NCBI RefSeq assembly: GCF_018390735.1
Contig: NZ_JAHBCL010000011.1
Coordinates: forward strand, 62,001-126,000
Direction of reading: 5' to 3'
Source: Fusibacter paucivorans
GTDB taxonomy: Bacteria; Bacillota; Clostridia; Peptostreptococcales; Acidaminobacteraceae
Length of the DNA stretch: 64,000 bases
The position numbers were made by a program, and so were the translations under genes. This document shows positions 44,066 to 53,906 of this stretch, piece after piece; the stretch's first letter is position 1, and every line of letters starts with the position of its first letter. The notes below the pieces were generated by a model that ran no database searches, was not told where the DNA came from, and saw only the letters and a list, made by a program, of their open reading frames with translations.

Positions 44066-45466
44066 ATGATTAAAAACAACCAAAAATATCTAAATGCACT
44101 TCAATATATTTTGGATATATTTTCAGTTGTAATTGCATTAATCTTGGCCTATTTCTTGCGATTTAATGTACTCCTCCAAGATGATAGCGTTCAGCATCTC
44201 TCATTTTATAACTATATTGAATACTTAGTTGTACTGGTGCCAGTATACTTAGCATCATTTTTGCTGCACGGGCTTTATAAGCCGCAGCGGCGCGATCGTT
44301 TTTACCGCGAAATTATCGGGATTACACGTTCGATTATCATCAGTACGGTGTCAGTACTCGCACTTTTATTCATTAATAAAGAAATTCATTATTCCCGTTC
44401 CGTACTTTTGATTTTTACGATCTTTGTTTTTGGTTTGATGGTAATTCAAAGAGGTGCCATTCGGTATAGTCTCAGATGGCTGCGAAAAAAAGGCTATAAT
44501 CAAAAACATATCATCATTGTGGGCACTGGTGAATTGGGACTAAACTTTACAGAAAAGATTAAAGCAAATCCTCAGTTAGGCTATACAATCGTTGGTTATT
44601 TAGATGATATAGATAATGCACCAGAACATTTAGGGTATCCATTGCTCGGAAAGGTTGATCAACTGAGTGAAATATTAACAGCATTTCAAATTGATGAACT
44701 CATTATCGCATTGCCAATAGAGGCTTATAATAAAGTTGCCAGACTGATTAATACATGTGAGTATAACGGTGTGAAAGCGCAGATCATTCCGGCATACCAG
44801 AGTATTCTTCCTGCAAAACCATATTTTGATAATTTAGAAGAAATTCCGTTAATTAATATCCGTCATATTCCGCTTGATGAGCCACTGAATGCACTTGTTA
44901 AAAGAACATTTGATGTGGTCGTATCTTTGCTGGTTATTGCAATTTTCTCGCCATTATTTATAGCGATAGCGATTGGCGTTAAATTATCGTCGCCAGGTCC
45001 TGTTATTTTTAAACAAGAGCGGATTGGCATCAATCGAAAAGCATTCCAAATGTACAAATTTAGAAGTATGCGTGTTCAGAGTGATGAAGAAGAAAAAGAT
45101 AAGTGGACGACAAAAAATGACCCACGCAAAACCTTATTTGGTAATTTTATCAGAAAAACAAGCTTGGATGAACTGCCGCAGTTTATTAATGTGTTAAAAG
45201 GAGAAATGTCAATCATAGGACCGAGACCGGAACGCCCTTTTTTTGTTGAACAGTTCAAGGATAAAATTCCGAAGTATATGGTTAAGCATCACGTAAGGCC
45301 GGGACTCACCGGCTGGGCACAGGTAAATGGCTGGCGCGGAGATACTTCGATTGAAAAGCGAATAGAACATGATATATACTATATTGAGAACTGGACGTTT
45401 GGCATGGATATCAGTATTTTTTTGAGAACATTTTGGTGTGGGTTTATTAATCGGAATGCGTACTAA
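44066..45466 (+). CDS. Undecaprenyl-phosphate sugar phosphotransferase (WbaP/WcaJ type)
   Basis: Starts glycan chains by moving a sugar-1-phosphate to undecaprenyl phosphate on the inner membrane face. 466 residues: four N-terminal helices (about 10-125), a Rossmann-like CoA-binding_3 segment about 145-270 (IIVGTGELGLNFTEKIKAN), and the Bac_transf catalytic domain about 275-466, with a membrane re-entrant helix (VVVSLLVIAIFSPLFIAIAI), the SPGPVIFKQERIG motif, YKFRSMR, SLDELPQFINVLKGEMS and GPRPERPFF. ATG follows the upstream GT2 gene with no gap. Sugar preference (glucose or galactose is common in the family) cannot be fixed. Confidence 0.93.
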   Translation: MIKNNQKYLNALQYILDIFSVVIALILAYFLRFNVLLQDDSVQHLSFYNYIEYLVVLVPVYLASFLLHGLYKPQRRDRFYREIIGITRSIIISTVSVLALLFINKEIHYSRSVLLIFTIFVFGLMVIQRGAIRYSLRWLRKKGYNQKHIIIVGTGELGLNFTEKIKANPQLGYTIVGYLDDIDNAPEHLGYPLLGKVDQLSEILTAFQIDELIIALPIEAYNKVARLINTCEYNGVKAQIIPAYQSILPAKPYFDNLEEIPLINIRHIPLDEPLNALVKRTFDVVVSLLVIAIFSPLFIAIAIGVKLSSPGPVIFKQERIGINRKAFQMYKFRSMRVQSDEEEKDKWTTKNDPRKTLFGNFIRKTSLDELPQFINVLKGEMSIIGPRPERPFFVEQFKDKIPKYMVKHHVRPGLTGWAQVNGWRGDTSIEKRIEHDIYYIENWTFGMDISIFLRTFWCGFINRNAY

Positions 45467-45554
45467 TTTATAAGATTTACGATAATAATCTTTAAATAAT
45501 TGCAAAGCAAAGGTATCTTTGTTAAAGTTGCAATGTTCTGCAGTCAAGTTGTAA

Positions 45555-45568
45555 TGATATGGTATAAT
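45555..45568 (+). promoter_or_regulatory. Extended -10 promoter of the rhamnose/heptose glycan operon
   Basis: TGGTATAAT (45560-45568), an extended -10, with a weak -35. A start near 45575 gives a leader of about 200 bases that is A/T-rich; a second TATAAT lies at 45750-45755. The 309-base gap before rmlC contains no gene and no obvious fold. Confidence 0.45.
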
Positions 45569-45775
45569 GGTATGGCATGTATTGTTTGTTAAAAATACTT
45601 TTTATATACTACTTGTATGATAGTGCGATGACTTTACCTAAGGCTTGTACATATGAAGAGTATAAATTGCAAGTATAAATTTGCTTCATAATTATAATAA
45701 TTTAAAAAGAGTTATTGTGATATTGCAATAAGAACTTTCAGATATCTTATAATATGGTAATAATCAGGAGGAGTA

Positions 45776-46333
45776 ATGGCTGAAATTTGTGTGACGAATA
45801 CAGGGCTTGCAGGGTTAGTGATCATAGAACCAACAATATTTGGTGATGACAGAGGGTATTTTTTAGAAGCTTACAATACCAATGAATTTAAAAAGCATGG
45901 GCTGCCAACAAAATTTGTGCAGGATAATGAATCTATGTCTAAAAAAGGTGTTCTTCGAGGGCTTCATTTTCAGACAAATAACCCTCAAGGGAAGTTAGTT
46001 AGAGTAGTTACTGGAGAGGTTTATGATGTTGCAGTTGACCTTAGGGGAAATTCTGTAACATACGGAAAATGGGCAGCAGTTGTTCTGAGTGGTACCAATA
46101 AGAAAATGTTTTATATCCCGCCGGGGTTCGCGCATGGATTTTTAGTACTCTCCGATGAGGCGGTTTTTACTTACAAATGTACGACACCATATGATCCGTA
46201 TAGTGATTCAGGAATTCTGTATAATGATAATGATTTGGGGATTGAATGGCCTATTTCAGAGGGAGAAAATCTCTTGTTGTCTGAGAAAGACAAATGTTTA
46301 AAATCATTTTCAAACTTTAAAACTAACTTTTAG
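45776..46333 (+). CDS. rmlC: dTDP-4-dehydrorhamnose 3,5-epimerase
   Basis: 185 residues, cupin-fold epimerase of the dTDP-L-rhamnose pathway. Visible motifs are YFLEAYN, RGLHFQ with the catalytic histidine, KLVRVVTGEVYDVAVDLR and IPPGFAHGFLVLSD. ATG 45776 follows CAGGAGGAG. First of the four rml genes, order rmlC-rmlB-rmlA-rmlD here; 12 bases before rmlB. A/T content rises from here on compared with the genes upstream. Confidence 0.95.
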   Translation: MAEICVTNTGLAGLVIIEPTIFGDDRGYFLEAYNTNEFKKHGLPTKFVQDNESMSKKGVLRGLHFQTNNPQGKLVRVVTGEVYDVAVDLRGNSVTYGKWAAVVLSGTNKKMFYIPPGFAHGFLVLSDEAVFTYKCTTPYDPYSDSGILYNDNDLGIEWPISEGENLLLSEKDKCLKSFSNFKTNF

Positions 46334-46345
46334 GAGAGATTGCTT

Positions 46346-47401
46346 ATGAAATCTATATTAGTAACAGGGGGAGCAGGATTTATAGGATCAAATTTTATTT
46401 CGCTCCTAGTGAAAAAGCAATTATTTAGAATTGTTAATTTGGATGCTCTTACTTATGCGGGGAATCTTGAAAATTTAAAAGAGATTGAAAATAATGATCA
46501 TTACCGATTTGTAAAAGGGTCTATAAATGATGATGTACTTGTTGAAGCTTTATTTGAAGAAGAACAATTTGACTATGTAGTTAACTTTGCTGCAGAAAGC
46601 CATGTAGATAGAAGTATTAAAAATCCAGAAATATTTGTGATGACAAATGTCTTAGGGACTCAAGTATTATTGAATATAGCAAAGAAATTTTGGCAAACCG
46701 GAATTGATAAAAACGGTTATCCTATTTACAGAGATGGGGTTAAATATCTTCAGGTTTCAACAGATGAGGTGTATGGTGCTTTAGGAAAAACAGGAATGTT
46801 TACAGAAAGTACACCTTTATCACCAAATAGTCCTTATTCAGCTTCAAAAGCTTCTGCGGATCTGATTGTCAGAGCATATAATGAAACTTTTAAAATGCCT
46901 ATTAATATTACGCGCTGTTCTAATAATTATGGACCATATCAATTTCCAGAAAAATTGATTCCTCTTATGATAAACAATTGTTTAAATGATAGACCACTCC
47001 CTGTCTATGGAGATGGAATGCAAATTAGAGATTGGCTACATGTATTGGATCACTGTGAAGCCATTGAAACTGTGTTGGAACATGGAAAAAACGGCGAGAT
47101 TTACAATGTAGGCGGAAACAATGAAAAGGCAAATATCGAAATTGTTAAACTGATTATTAACGCTCTCGACAAAAACGAATCTTTAATTCAGTACGTCAAT
47201 GATCGACTTGGGCATGATCGTCGGTATGCAATTGATAATACTAAGATAACGACTGAGCTCGGATGGTCTCCTAAATATACATTCGAACAGGGTATTAAAG
47301 AAACCATTCATTGGTACCTTGATCAAAGTGAGTGGTTAAATAGAGTGATTAATATGGAATATATGGTTTATTACAATACTATGTATTCAAAGCGATTATA
47401 A
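46346..47401 (+). CDS. rmlB: dTDP-glucose 4,6-dehydratase
   Basis: 351 residues from ATG 46346, preceded by TAGGAGAG; an earlier TTG at 46340 is rejected. SDR enzyme with NAD loop VTGGAGFIGSNF, catalytic STDEVYG and YSASKASAD (YxxxK), and CSNNYGPYQFPEKLIPLMI. Makes dTDP-4-keto-6-deoxyglucose from dTDP-glucose. The C-terminus is a little longer than the family average. Confidence 0.96.
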   Translation: MKSILVTGGAGFIGSNFISLLVKKQLFRIVNLDALTYAGNLENLKEIENNDHYRFVKGSINDDVLVEALFEEEQFDYVVNFAAESHVDRSIKNPEIFVMTNVLGTQVLLNIAKKFWQTGIDKNGYPIYRDGVKYLQVSTDEVYGALGKTGMFTESTPLSPNSPYSASKASADLIVRAYNETFKMPINITRCSNNYGPYQFPEKLIPLMINNCLNDRPLPVYGDGMQIRDWLHVLDHCEAIETVLEHGKNGEIYNVGGNNEKANIEIVKLIINALDKNESLIQYVNDRLGHDRRYAIDNTKITTELGWSPKYTFEQGIKETIHWYLDQSEWLNRVINMEYMVYYNTMYSKRL

Positions 47402-47490
47402 TTATTTAAATAATATCGAATAGCACTTCAAATGTTCTTTTTATTTAGATAAAAGTGAGTATATACATTCAATTATGGAGGTGGATAAAA

Positions 47491-48348
47491 TTGAAAGGGA
47501 TTATTTTAGCGGGTGGAAGTGGAACACGCTTGTATCCATCCACAAAAGTCATTTCTAAACAAATTATACCAATTTATGATAAACCTATGATATATTATCC
47601 TTTATCGGTCCTGATGTTAGCTGGAATTCGGGAAATATTGATTATATCAACGCCTAGGGATGTAGTTATATTTGAGGCACTCCTAGGAAATGGGTCACAA
47701 TTAGGACTTCAAATAGCGTATGCGGTTCAGGATGCTCCTAATGGACTTGCAGAGGCTTTTATAATTGGTGAAAATTTTATTGGAAATGACAGGGTGGCAC
47801 TAGTTCTAGGAGATAATATATTCTATGGGTATGGATTTTCTGAACGACTTGAAACAGCGGTGAGACGGAGTAGTGGTGCCACAATTTTTGGTTATCATGT
47901 AAGTGATCCTGAGAATTTTGGTGTTGTTGAATTTGACACAGATGGAAATGTGATGTCTATTGAAGAAAAACCAAGTGTTCCTAAATCAAACTATGCAGTA
48001 CCGGGGCTCTATTTTTATGACAATGAGGTTGTAAAAATTGCAAGAGGGATAAAACCATCCAAAAGAGGTGAACTGGAAATAACAGCTGTTAATAATGCAT
48101 ATTTAGAGCAAGGCAAACTTAAAGTTGAATTGTTTGGCCGTGGAATGGCGTGGTTGGACACAGGGACACATCAAGGCCTTTTAGAGGCGGCTAACTTTGT
48201 AGAAGCAATTCAGAAGCGACAAGGTCTTTATATAGCTTGTATTGAGGAGATTGCATACAAAAAAGGATACATTTCAAAACAACAGTTGCTTCAACTGGCT
48301 GAACCGTTAATGAAAGCAGAGTATGGTGAGTATTTGAAACGATTGTAA
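47491..48348 (+). CDS. rmlA: Glucose-1-phosphate thymidylyltransferase
   Basis: 286 residues. Start placed at TTG 47491 because GGAGGTGG precedes it and the protein then begins [16 protein letters not shown], the family N-terminus; a longer frame to 47455 has no site. Further motifs: [30 protein letters not shown] and [20 protein letters not shown]. Forms dTDP-glucose from dTTP and glucose-1-phosphate, the entry step for rhamnose. Confidence 0.95.
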   Translation: MKGIILAGGSGTRLYPSTKVISKQIIPIYDKPMIYYPLSVLMLAGIREILIISTPRDVVIFEALLGNGSQLGLQIAYAVQDAPNGLAEAFIIGENFIGNDRVALVLGDNIFYGYGFSERLETAVRRSSGATIFGYHVSDPENFGVVEFDTDGNVMSIEEKPSVPKSNYAVPGLYFYDNEVVKIARGIKPSKRGELEITAVNNAYLEQGKLKVELFGRGMAWLDTGTHQGLLEAANFVEAIQKRQGLYIACIEEIAYKKGYISKQQLLQLAEPLMKAEYGEYLKRL

Positions 48349-48378
48349 ATAGCAAAAAATAAAATCATGGAGTTAAAA

Positions 48379-50073
48379 ATGAAAGTGTTAATCACAGGCG
48401 CTACTGGCCAATTGGGGTATGATGTATGCAGAGAATTAGCTAATAGAGGCATTGAATATCGTGGTGTTGGGTCTAAAGAATTAGATATCAAAGATAAAGC
48501 GAAAGTGACTGCTTATTTTTTGAATTATTGTCCTGATGCAGTTATTCATTGTGCAGCTTATACAGATGTTGATCAGGCAGAAAAAGAACGTGATATTTGT
48601 TTTGCAGTGAATGTTGATGGAACACGGAATGTTGCAAATGCATGCAAAAAGATTGGAGCAAAATTACTCTATCTATCCACTGACTATATATTTTCTGGTG
48701 AAGGAGATTGTTCATTTGAAATAGATGCTCCAGCAGCGCCCCAGAATGTCTATGGTGAAAGTAAGTTAGAAGGCGAACAAGTTGTTTTAGAAATAATGAC
48801 ATCTTATTATATAGTTCGCACTTCGTGGTTGTTTGGGAATAACAATAGTAATTTTGTTCAGAAACTTTTAAATCATGCTAAATCAAACAAAAAAATATTT
48901 ATGGTTTCAGATCAATTTGGATCTCCTACGTATACTGTAGATTTATCGAAATTATTGTGTGATTTAATTCAGACAAAAAAGTATGGTATTTATCACGCCA
49001 GCAACGAAGGTGTTTGCAGTAGAGTAGATTTTGCAAGAGAAATTTTCAGACAAGCATGGTTAGACGTGGAAGTATGCCCTATCTTAAGTAAAGAGTTAAC
49101 GACAACTGTCAATCGACCCCTCAATTCGAGGTTGAGCAAGAAAAACTTAGATAAAGAGGGATTCTCCAGACTTCCTGAATGGCGAGATGCACTATGGCGA
49201 TATCAACGTGAAGAAATTACGAATAAAAAAGTATTAGTAACAGGCGGATTGGGATATATTGGCAAAATAGTTGTAAAAGAGCTTTTAGATGCGGGTCATT
49301 GTGTAATGATAGCATCATCTAGCTATGACGGGATGGATTTGCGTGCTGTAAAATGCCCTGAATCCATTTTTTCAGGGGCGAAAGATATTTATAGACGTAT
49401 AGGAAGTCCTGATGTATGTATACACCTGGCATGGACGGATGGTTTTGTGCATAATTCGCCAGAACATATGAAAAATCTATCAAATCATATTGTTTTTTGT
49501 GAGCATATGATGAGTGGCGGTTTGCCAGTGCTTTCTTGCATGGGAACGATGCATGAAATAGGGTATTGGGAGGGCGAAATTGATGAAGACACTCCGTGCA
49601 ATCCTCAATCCCAGTATGGTATTGCAAAAAATGCTATGCGTCAGAGTTTATTACTTTCTTCAAAAGATTTTGCCTGCACATTGCACTGGCTACGGTTATA
49701 TTATATAGTGAGTAATGATATTGGGGGAAAGAATATATTTGCAAAAATGATGCAAGCAGCACAAGCAGGTAAAAAAAATTTTCCTTTTACATCAGGGAAG
49801 AATCTATATGATTTTATGGAAATTAATGAACTTGCGCGATTAATTGTAGTGGCTAGTATGCAGACAGCAGTTAAGGGCGTAACCAATATTTGTACTGGTA
49901 TTCCTGAAACATTGGCATCTCGTGTAGAACAATTTATTAGTGATAATAAATTGCCGCTCAAACTAGACTATGGTCAATATCCAGATAGGGCATATGATAG
50001 CCCTGGAATGTGGGGAAATGCTACTAAAATCAAACAAATATTAAGTCAGAATATGGATACATTACAAGATTAG
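48379..50073 (+). CDS. rmlD: Fusion of dTDP-4-dehydrorhamnose reductase with a second SDR epimerase/dehydratase
   Basis: 564 residues, twice the length of RmlD. Residues 1-280 are RmlD: VLITGATGQLGYDV, HCAAYTDVDQAE, STDYIFSGEGDC, NVYGESKLEGE (YxxxK) and RTSWLFGNN. From about residue 283 a second complete SDR begins (VLVTGGLGYIGKIVVKELL), with CIHLAWTDGF, a catalytic-type YGIAKNAMRQ and LRLYYIV. The HLAW motif is seen in dTDP-6-deoxy-L-talose-type dehydrogenases, so a further modification of the 4-keto sugar is possible; this is inference. Start chosen at 48379 (GGAG before it) rather than the ATG at 48367. No stop or frameshift between the halves. Confidence 0.85.
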   Translation: MKVLITGATGQLGYDVCRELANRGIEYRGVGSKELDIKDKAKVTAYFLNYCPDAVIHCAAYTDVDQAEKERDICFAVNVDGTRNVANACKKIGAKLLYLSTDYIFSGEGDCSFEIDAPAAPQNVYGESKLEGEQVVLEIMTSYYIVRTSWLFGNNNSNFVQKLLNHAKSNKKIFMVSDQFGSPTYTVDLSKLLCDLIQTKKYGIYHASNEGVCSRVDFAREIFRQAWLDVEVCPILSKELTTTVNRPLNSRLSKKNLDKEGFSRLPEWRDALWRYQREEITNKKVLVTGGLGYIGKIVVKELLDAGHCVMIASSSYDGMDLRAVKCPESIFSGAKDIYRRIGSPDVCIHLAWTDGFVHNSPEHMKNLSNHIVFCEHMMSGGLPVLSCMGTMHEIGYWEGEIDEDTPCNPQSQYGIAKNAMRQSLLLSSKDFACTLHWLRLYYIVSNDIGGKNIFAKMMQAAQAGKKNFPFTSGKNLYDFMEINELARLIVVASMQTAVKGVTNICTGIPETLASRVEQFISDNKLPLKLDYGQYPDRAYDSPGMWGNATKIKQILSQNMDTLQD

Positions 50074-50205
50074 AGATCCCACATTGTAATTGTAAATGGC
50101 TATTAAATAATCATACGCGCATTAGACAGATTTCTGTATGTTAGTACATAGGCTGATGTTGCGGAAGTTTATTTCAAAATTGGTGACCTTAAGGAGGTTT
50201 AAAAC

Positions 50206-51150
50206 ATGCAGTATTATGATATTGACCTAACAAAACTTAATAGATACCCTATTTCTAATCGAAAAAATAAGGTTAATATTGATCAATTTGCTTCTTTGAA
50301 GAAGGCTCCTCATGTAGAAAACGTTTTAGATATTATGCCTAATATACTTATGGCTAAAGATTTGAAAGAGGTTGTAGCTCTTGTTGTCAATGCTAAAAGA
50401 AATGGCCGTTCTGTAATTTTTGCAATGGGTGGGCATGTAGTTAAATGTGGCTTAGGAAGTATTATTATTGACCTTATGGAACGAAATATAGTGACGGGGA
50501 TATTGATGAATGGGGCAGCGTCGATACATGATTTTGAAATCGCGATGATAGGTGAAACAAGTGAAGATGTACAAAGTGTTTTAGGAGAAGGCGAGTTCGG
50601 TATGGCCGAAGAAACTGGAAGAATGCATAATGAAGCAATTAATCTTGCGTATGAAGCAAATGCTGGACTGGGTTATTCTATTGGGAAGTATATACGCGAT
50701 AATAATTTCAAGTATCATGATTACAGCATATTAAGTAAAGCATATGAATTAGGCGTGCCTGCATTTGTTTCAGTAGCTATAGGAGACGATATCACACACA
50801 TGCATCCCGAAGCTTCTGGTGAAGCCATTGGTGCGACATCACATAGAGATTTTCTCGGATTCACCTCTGTATTGCCAAACATTGCCAACGGGGGCGTGTA
50901 TTTTAATATCGGGTCTGCTGTAATATTGCCCGAAGTATTTTTAAAAGCGTTTTCAATTGTACAAAATTTAGGCTATGATATGAGTGGCTTAAATACCGTT
51001 AACATGGATATGCAAACACATTACAGAACGCTTACTAATGTTGTAAAACGTCCTACAATGCGAGACGGTAAAGGATTTAATTTGATTGGAACACATGAGA
51101 TTATGTTGCCGTTGCTGGCGAGCGCGGTAATAAGTGAATTGAGGGAATAA
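50206..51150 (+). CDS. Conserved protein of unknown function in the heptose operon
   Basis: 314 soluble residues. I do not recognise the enzyme with certainty. Strongly patterned motifs are GRSVIFAMGGHVVKCGLGSI, TGILMNGAASIHDFEIAMIG, GETSEDV and GFTSVLPNIANGGVYFNIGS; glycine-rich loops followed by hydrophobic strands suggest a nucleotide- or sugar-phosphate-binding alpha/beta fold. Excellent ribosome site TTAAGGAGG before ATG 50206. It lies 132 bases after the rmlD fusion and only 2 bases before hldE, so a place in heptose or nucleotide-sugar metabolism is likely from context alone. Confidence 0.8.
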   Translation: MQYYDIDLTKLNRYPISNRKNKVNIDQFASLKKAPHVENVLDIMPNILMAKDLKEVVALVVNAKRNGRSVIFAMGGHVVKCGLGSIIIDLMERNIVTGILMNGAASIHDFEIAMIGETSEDVQSVLGEGEFGMAEETGRMHNEAINLAYEANAGLGYSIGKYIRDNNFKYHDYSILSKAYELGVPAFVSVAIGDDITHMHPEASGEAIGATSHRDFLGFTSVLPNIANGGVYFNIGSAVILPEVFLKAFSIVQNLGYDMSGLNTVNMDMQTHYRTLTNVVKRPTMRDGKGFNLIGTHEIMLPLLASAVISELRE

Positions 51151-51152
51151 AG

Positions 51153-52589
51153 TTGATAGATTTGGAAAGGTTGCAAAAACAACATGTGCTTGTCGTTGGG
51201 GATATGATGATTGACAAATATATTTCAGGTAGCGTTGAGAGAATTTCTCCTGAAGCACCCGTGGTTGTTTTGAATCAACGTGAAGTGAGCAGAAAGCTTG
51301 GTGGAACAGGGAATGTAATTATTAATATAACAAGCTTAGGAGCGAATGTTAGAGCGCTAGGTCGTATTGGTGATGACGAAGAGGGCTTACTATTTCGTGA
51401 TACTTTGAAACAGCATGGTGTTGACGATAGTTATATTTTCAATGAAGGTAGCACAATTATTAAGACTAGGGTCTCTGCGAATAATCAACAGTTTATAAGA
51501 ATTGATGAAGAGATTATTACGCCACCCTCTTTAAATGTATTAAATAAAATATGTTCAGAGATTGATGTTATCCTCAAAGATATAACTGTTGTTATAATTT
51601 CAGATTATGCAAAGGGGTTTATCACAAATGAAATTGCGCAATGTATTATTAAAAATTCGAAATTGAGAAGCATTCCGGTTTTTGTTGATCCCAAAGGAAA
51701 ATCTATTGATAAATATAGAGGTGCTACGGGAATTACGCCGAACAACAAAGAATTTTTGGACTTAACGGAACTCACTGGTGTTCCAGATGAAAATATAATT
51801 AAGGAAATAGCATTGAAATTGTGTGCTGAAAATGATTTTGATTATTTAATTTTCACACGATCTGAAAAAGGGATATCAATTATTAATCGTGATGAACAAA
51901 CCAAAAGGGATTTTCCTACCGTAGTTAAGGAAGTTGTCGACGTGACTGGTGCTGGTGATACTGTTATTTCCATGATTGCACTTACGATGAGTGCGGGGTT
52001 TAGTATAGAAACTTGTATGAAGATTGCAAATATTGCAGCATCTATTGTTATTTCAAAATTTGGAGCGGCACAGACGACTGTAAAAGAATTAGATATGGCA
52101 ATCAATCCTAGATTTGTGACAATAGACGACTTAATGGATATTTTAGAAGAAATTGATTTACAAAGAAACAGGGGAAAAAAGATTGTTTTTACTAATGGTT
52201 GTTTTGATATTGTTCATGCAGGCCATGTTAGTAGCTTTATTCAGGCGAAAAGCTTTGGAGATATATTAATTGTTGGGGTGAATTCAGATGCATCTATCTC
52301 AAGACTAAAAGGGAAGTCGCGCCCGATTGTTGATTTAAAAAACCGGATAGCGCTTTTATCTGCATTTGAATGTGTCGATTATGTTATCCCTTTTGATGAT
52401 GATACACCACAAACACTTATAGAGGCATTAAGGCCAGATGTGCTTGTTAAAGGGAAAGATTGGGAGGGAAAAGCAATTGCCGGTGGAGATTTTGTGATTT
52501 CTTATGGTGGAAATGTTAAGTTTATCGATTTAGAGCAAGGGTTGTCTACTACAAGTATCATAGATAAAATCAGGAAGGCGACAGAATAG
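51153..52589 (+). CDS. hldE: Bifunctional D-glycero-beta-D-manno-heptose-7-phosphate kinase / 1-phosphate adenylyltransferase
   Basis: 478 residues. Residues 1-320: PfkB-type sugar kinase, with VVGDMMIDKYISGSVERISP, RKLGGTGNVIINITSLGA and the catalytic GAGD (DVTGAGDTVISMIAL). Residues about 345-478: cytidylyltransferase-like adenylyltransferase, with FTNGCFDIVHAGHVSSF and KGKSRPIVDL. Makes heptose-1,7-bisphosphate and later ADP-heptose. Starts with TTG 51153 after TGAGGGAA, 2 bases after the unknown gene. Together with gmhA and gmhB downstream it forms the D,D-heptose pathway; hldD is not in the window. Confidence 0.95.
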   Translation: MIDLERLQKQHVLVVGDMMIDKYISGSVERISPEAPVVVLNQREVSRKLGGTGNVIINITSLGANVRALGRIGDDEEGLLFRDTLKQHGVDDSYIFNEGSTIIKTRVSANNQQFIRIDEEIITPPSLNVLNKICSEIDVILKDITVVIISDYAKGFITNEIAQCIIKNSKLRSIPVFVDPKGKSIDKYRGATGITPNNKEFLDLTELTGVPDENIIKEIALKLCAENDFDYLIFTRSEKGISIINRDEQTKRDFPTVVKEVVDVTGAGDTVISMIALTMSAGFSIETCMKIANIAASIVISKFGAAQTTVKELDMAINPRFVTIDDLMDILEEIDLQRNRGKKIVFTNGCFDIVHAGHVSSFIQAKSFGDILIVGVNSDASISRLKGKSRPIVDLKNRIALLSAFECVDYVIPFDDDTPQTLIEALRPDVLVKGKDWEGKAIAGGDFVISYGGNVKFIDLEQGLSTTSIIDKIRKATE

Positions 52590-52600
52590 AGCGAGGAGAA

Positions 52601-53815
52601 ATGAAATCAAAATTAGAAAAAATTAGGACAGGATTGCAAAAACATAGAAAAGAATTGTTTTTTTTCTGGAAGTATGCGATTTTTACAAAACTTCATTTTT
52701 GGAAGTATGATAGTAGAAAAGTAATATTGTTTCGATTGGATTTAATTGGTGATTGCACAATGTTTACGAGTGCGGCAAGTGCAATAAGAGAACAGTATAA
52801 AGACAGAGAAGTTACGGTAGTGTGCTTATCGGCAGCTATGCCGATCTTTGAAAGATTAGGTATTTTTGATAATATTATAAGTGTTGATTTTAAGCCTCAT
52901 GAAATCGATTATTCGAAGTTGGCGAGTTTAATAGCGAAATTGAGAAAAGAAAAATATGATATTTTGTTACAACCACAGCTTTCAAAATATCCTCTTGCAG
53001 ATATAATGGCAGCAGCAATTAAATGTAATAGACGTATATCAATTGAAACAAAAGTTGGTAATAGTAGAGAAAAATGGATTCATATGGTGAACTTTTTATA
53101 TGATGAATTTATACCCTATTCTAGAGATGCAGTCAGCGAGTTTGAATATTATGGTGACTTTGTTAGAGGGATTGGAAATCCAGATTATAAAATTACGAGA
53201 CCCAGATTACCATATAAAAAACAGAACTTTATTGAAGGCAATTATTATGTGATGTATCCTGGCGGCTCATTAAGTCAGAAATTTTGGCCGTCAGAGCGTT
53301 TTGCTCAGCTAGCGAATTATATCTATGAGCAAACGGGTCTATTGGGAGTAATACTTGGTGTGTCTAGTGAGCAATGGGTTTCAGATAGGTTAAAAGCACA
53401 TTTAAAGATGGTTGTTTCACTCAATACTGTAGATCTCACCGGTTTAACTTCAATTACAGACGTTATTGATATCATTGGGAATGCGCAGTTTGTAGTATCT
53501 AATGATACAAGTGGGGTACATATTGCATGTGCTACAAACACGCCTTCAGTTGCCAATGTTGGAGGATGGTTTTTTGGACGTTTTCTTCCTTATGAAATAG
53601 AGGATTTGAAGCCTGAAGATAATATACCACTTGTTGCATATGCTAAAATGCCGTGTTATTACTGTGATTGGGAGTGGGAAAAAGTAGGCAAGCGCAATGA
53701 AGAATGTTTGCGCCGACTTAAAGCTGGAGAACCAAGTGAATGCATTTATAATATAGAATATGAACAAATGAGAATATTGGTAGATCAAGTTATGAAGAAG
53801 ATTAATTTATGCTAA
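52601..53815 (+). CDS. Heptosyltransferase-like glycosyltransferase, family 9
   Basis: 404 residues. GT-B fold of the GT9 family: N-terminal half with VILFRLDLIGDCTMFTSAAS and FDNIISVDF, C-terminal half with YVMYPGGSLSQKFWPSERF, VVSNDTSGVHIACATNTPSV (donor phosphate site) and a late cysteine cluster (KMPCYYCDWEW, EECLRRLKAGEPSEC). GT9 enzymes usually transfer heptose from ADP-heptose, which fits the neighbouring heptose genes. ATG 52601 follows GCGAGGAG, 11 bases after hldE. The acceptor is unknown because lipid A is not expected. Confidence 0.88.
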   Translation: MKSKLEKIRTGLQKHRKELFFFWKYAIFTKLHFWKYDSRKVILFRLDLIGDCTMFTSAASAIREQYKDREVTVVCLSAAMPIFERLGIFDNIISVDFKPHEIDYSKLASLIAKLRKEKYDILLQPQLSKYPLADIMAAAIKCNRRISIETKVGNSREKWIHMVNFLYDEFIPYSRDAVSEFEYYGDFVRGIGNPDYKITRPRLPYKKQNFIEGNYYVMYPGGSLSQKFWPSERFAQLANYIYEQTGLLGVILGVSSEQWVSDRLKAHLKMVVSLNTVDLTGLTSITDVIDIIGNAQFVVSNDTSGVHIACATNTPSVANVGGWFFGRFLPYEIEDLKPEDNIPLVAYAKMPCYYCDWEWEKVGKRNEECLRRLKAGEPSECIYNIEYEQMRILVDQVMKKINLC

Positions 53816-53906
53816 CACGGCATTGTTTTTGTACAATGAATTATAATTGCAATATCAATTTAGTAGTAACTATTAATTAAGCCCATTTTGAAAGGAACAA
53901 ATTACA

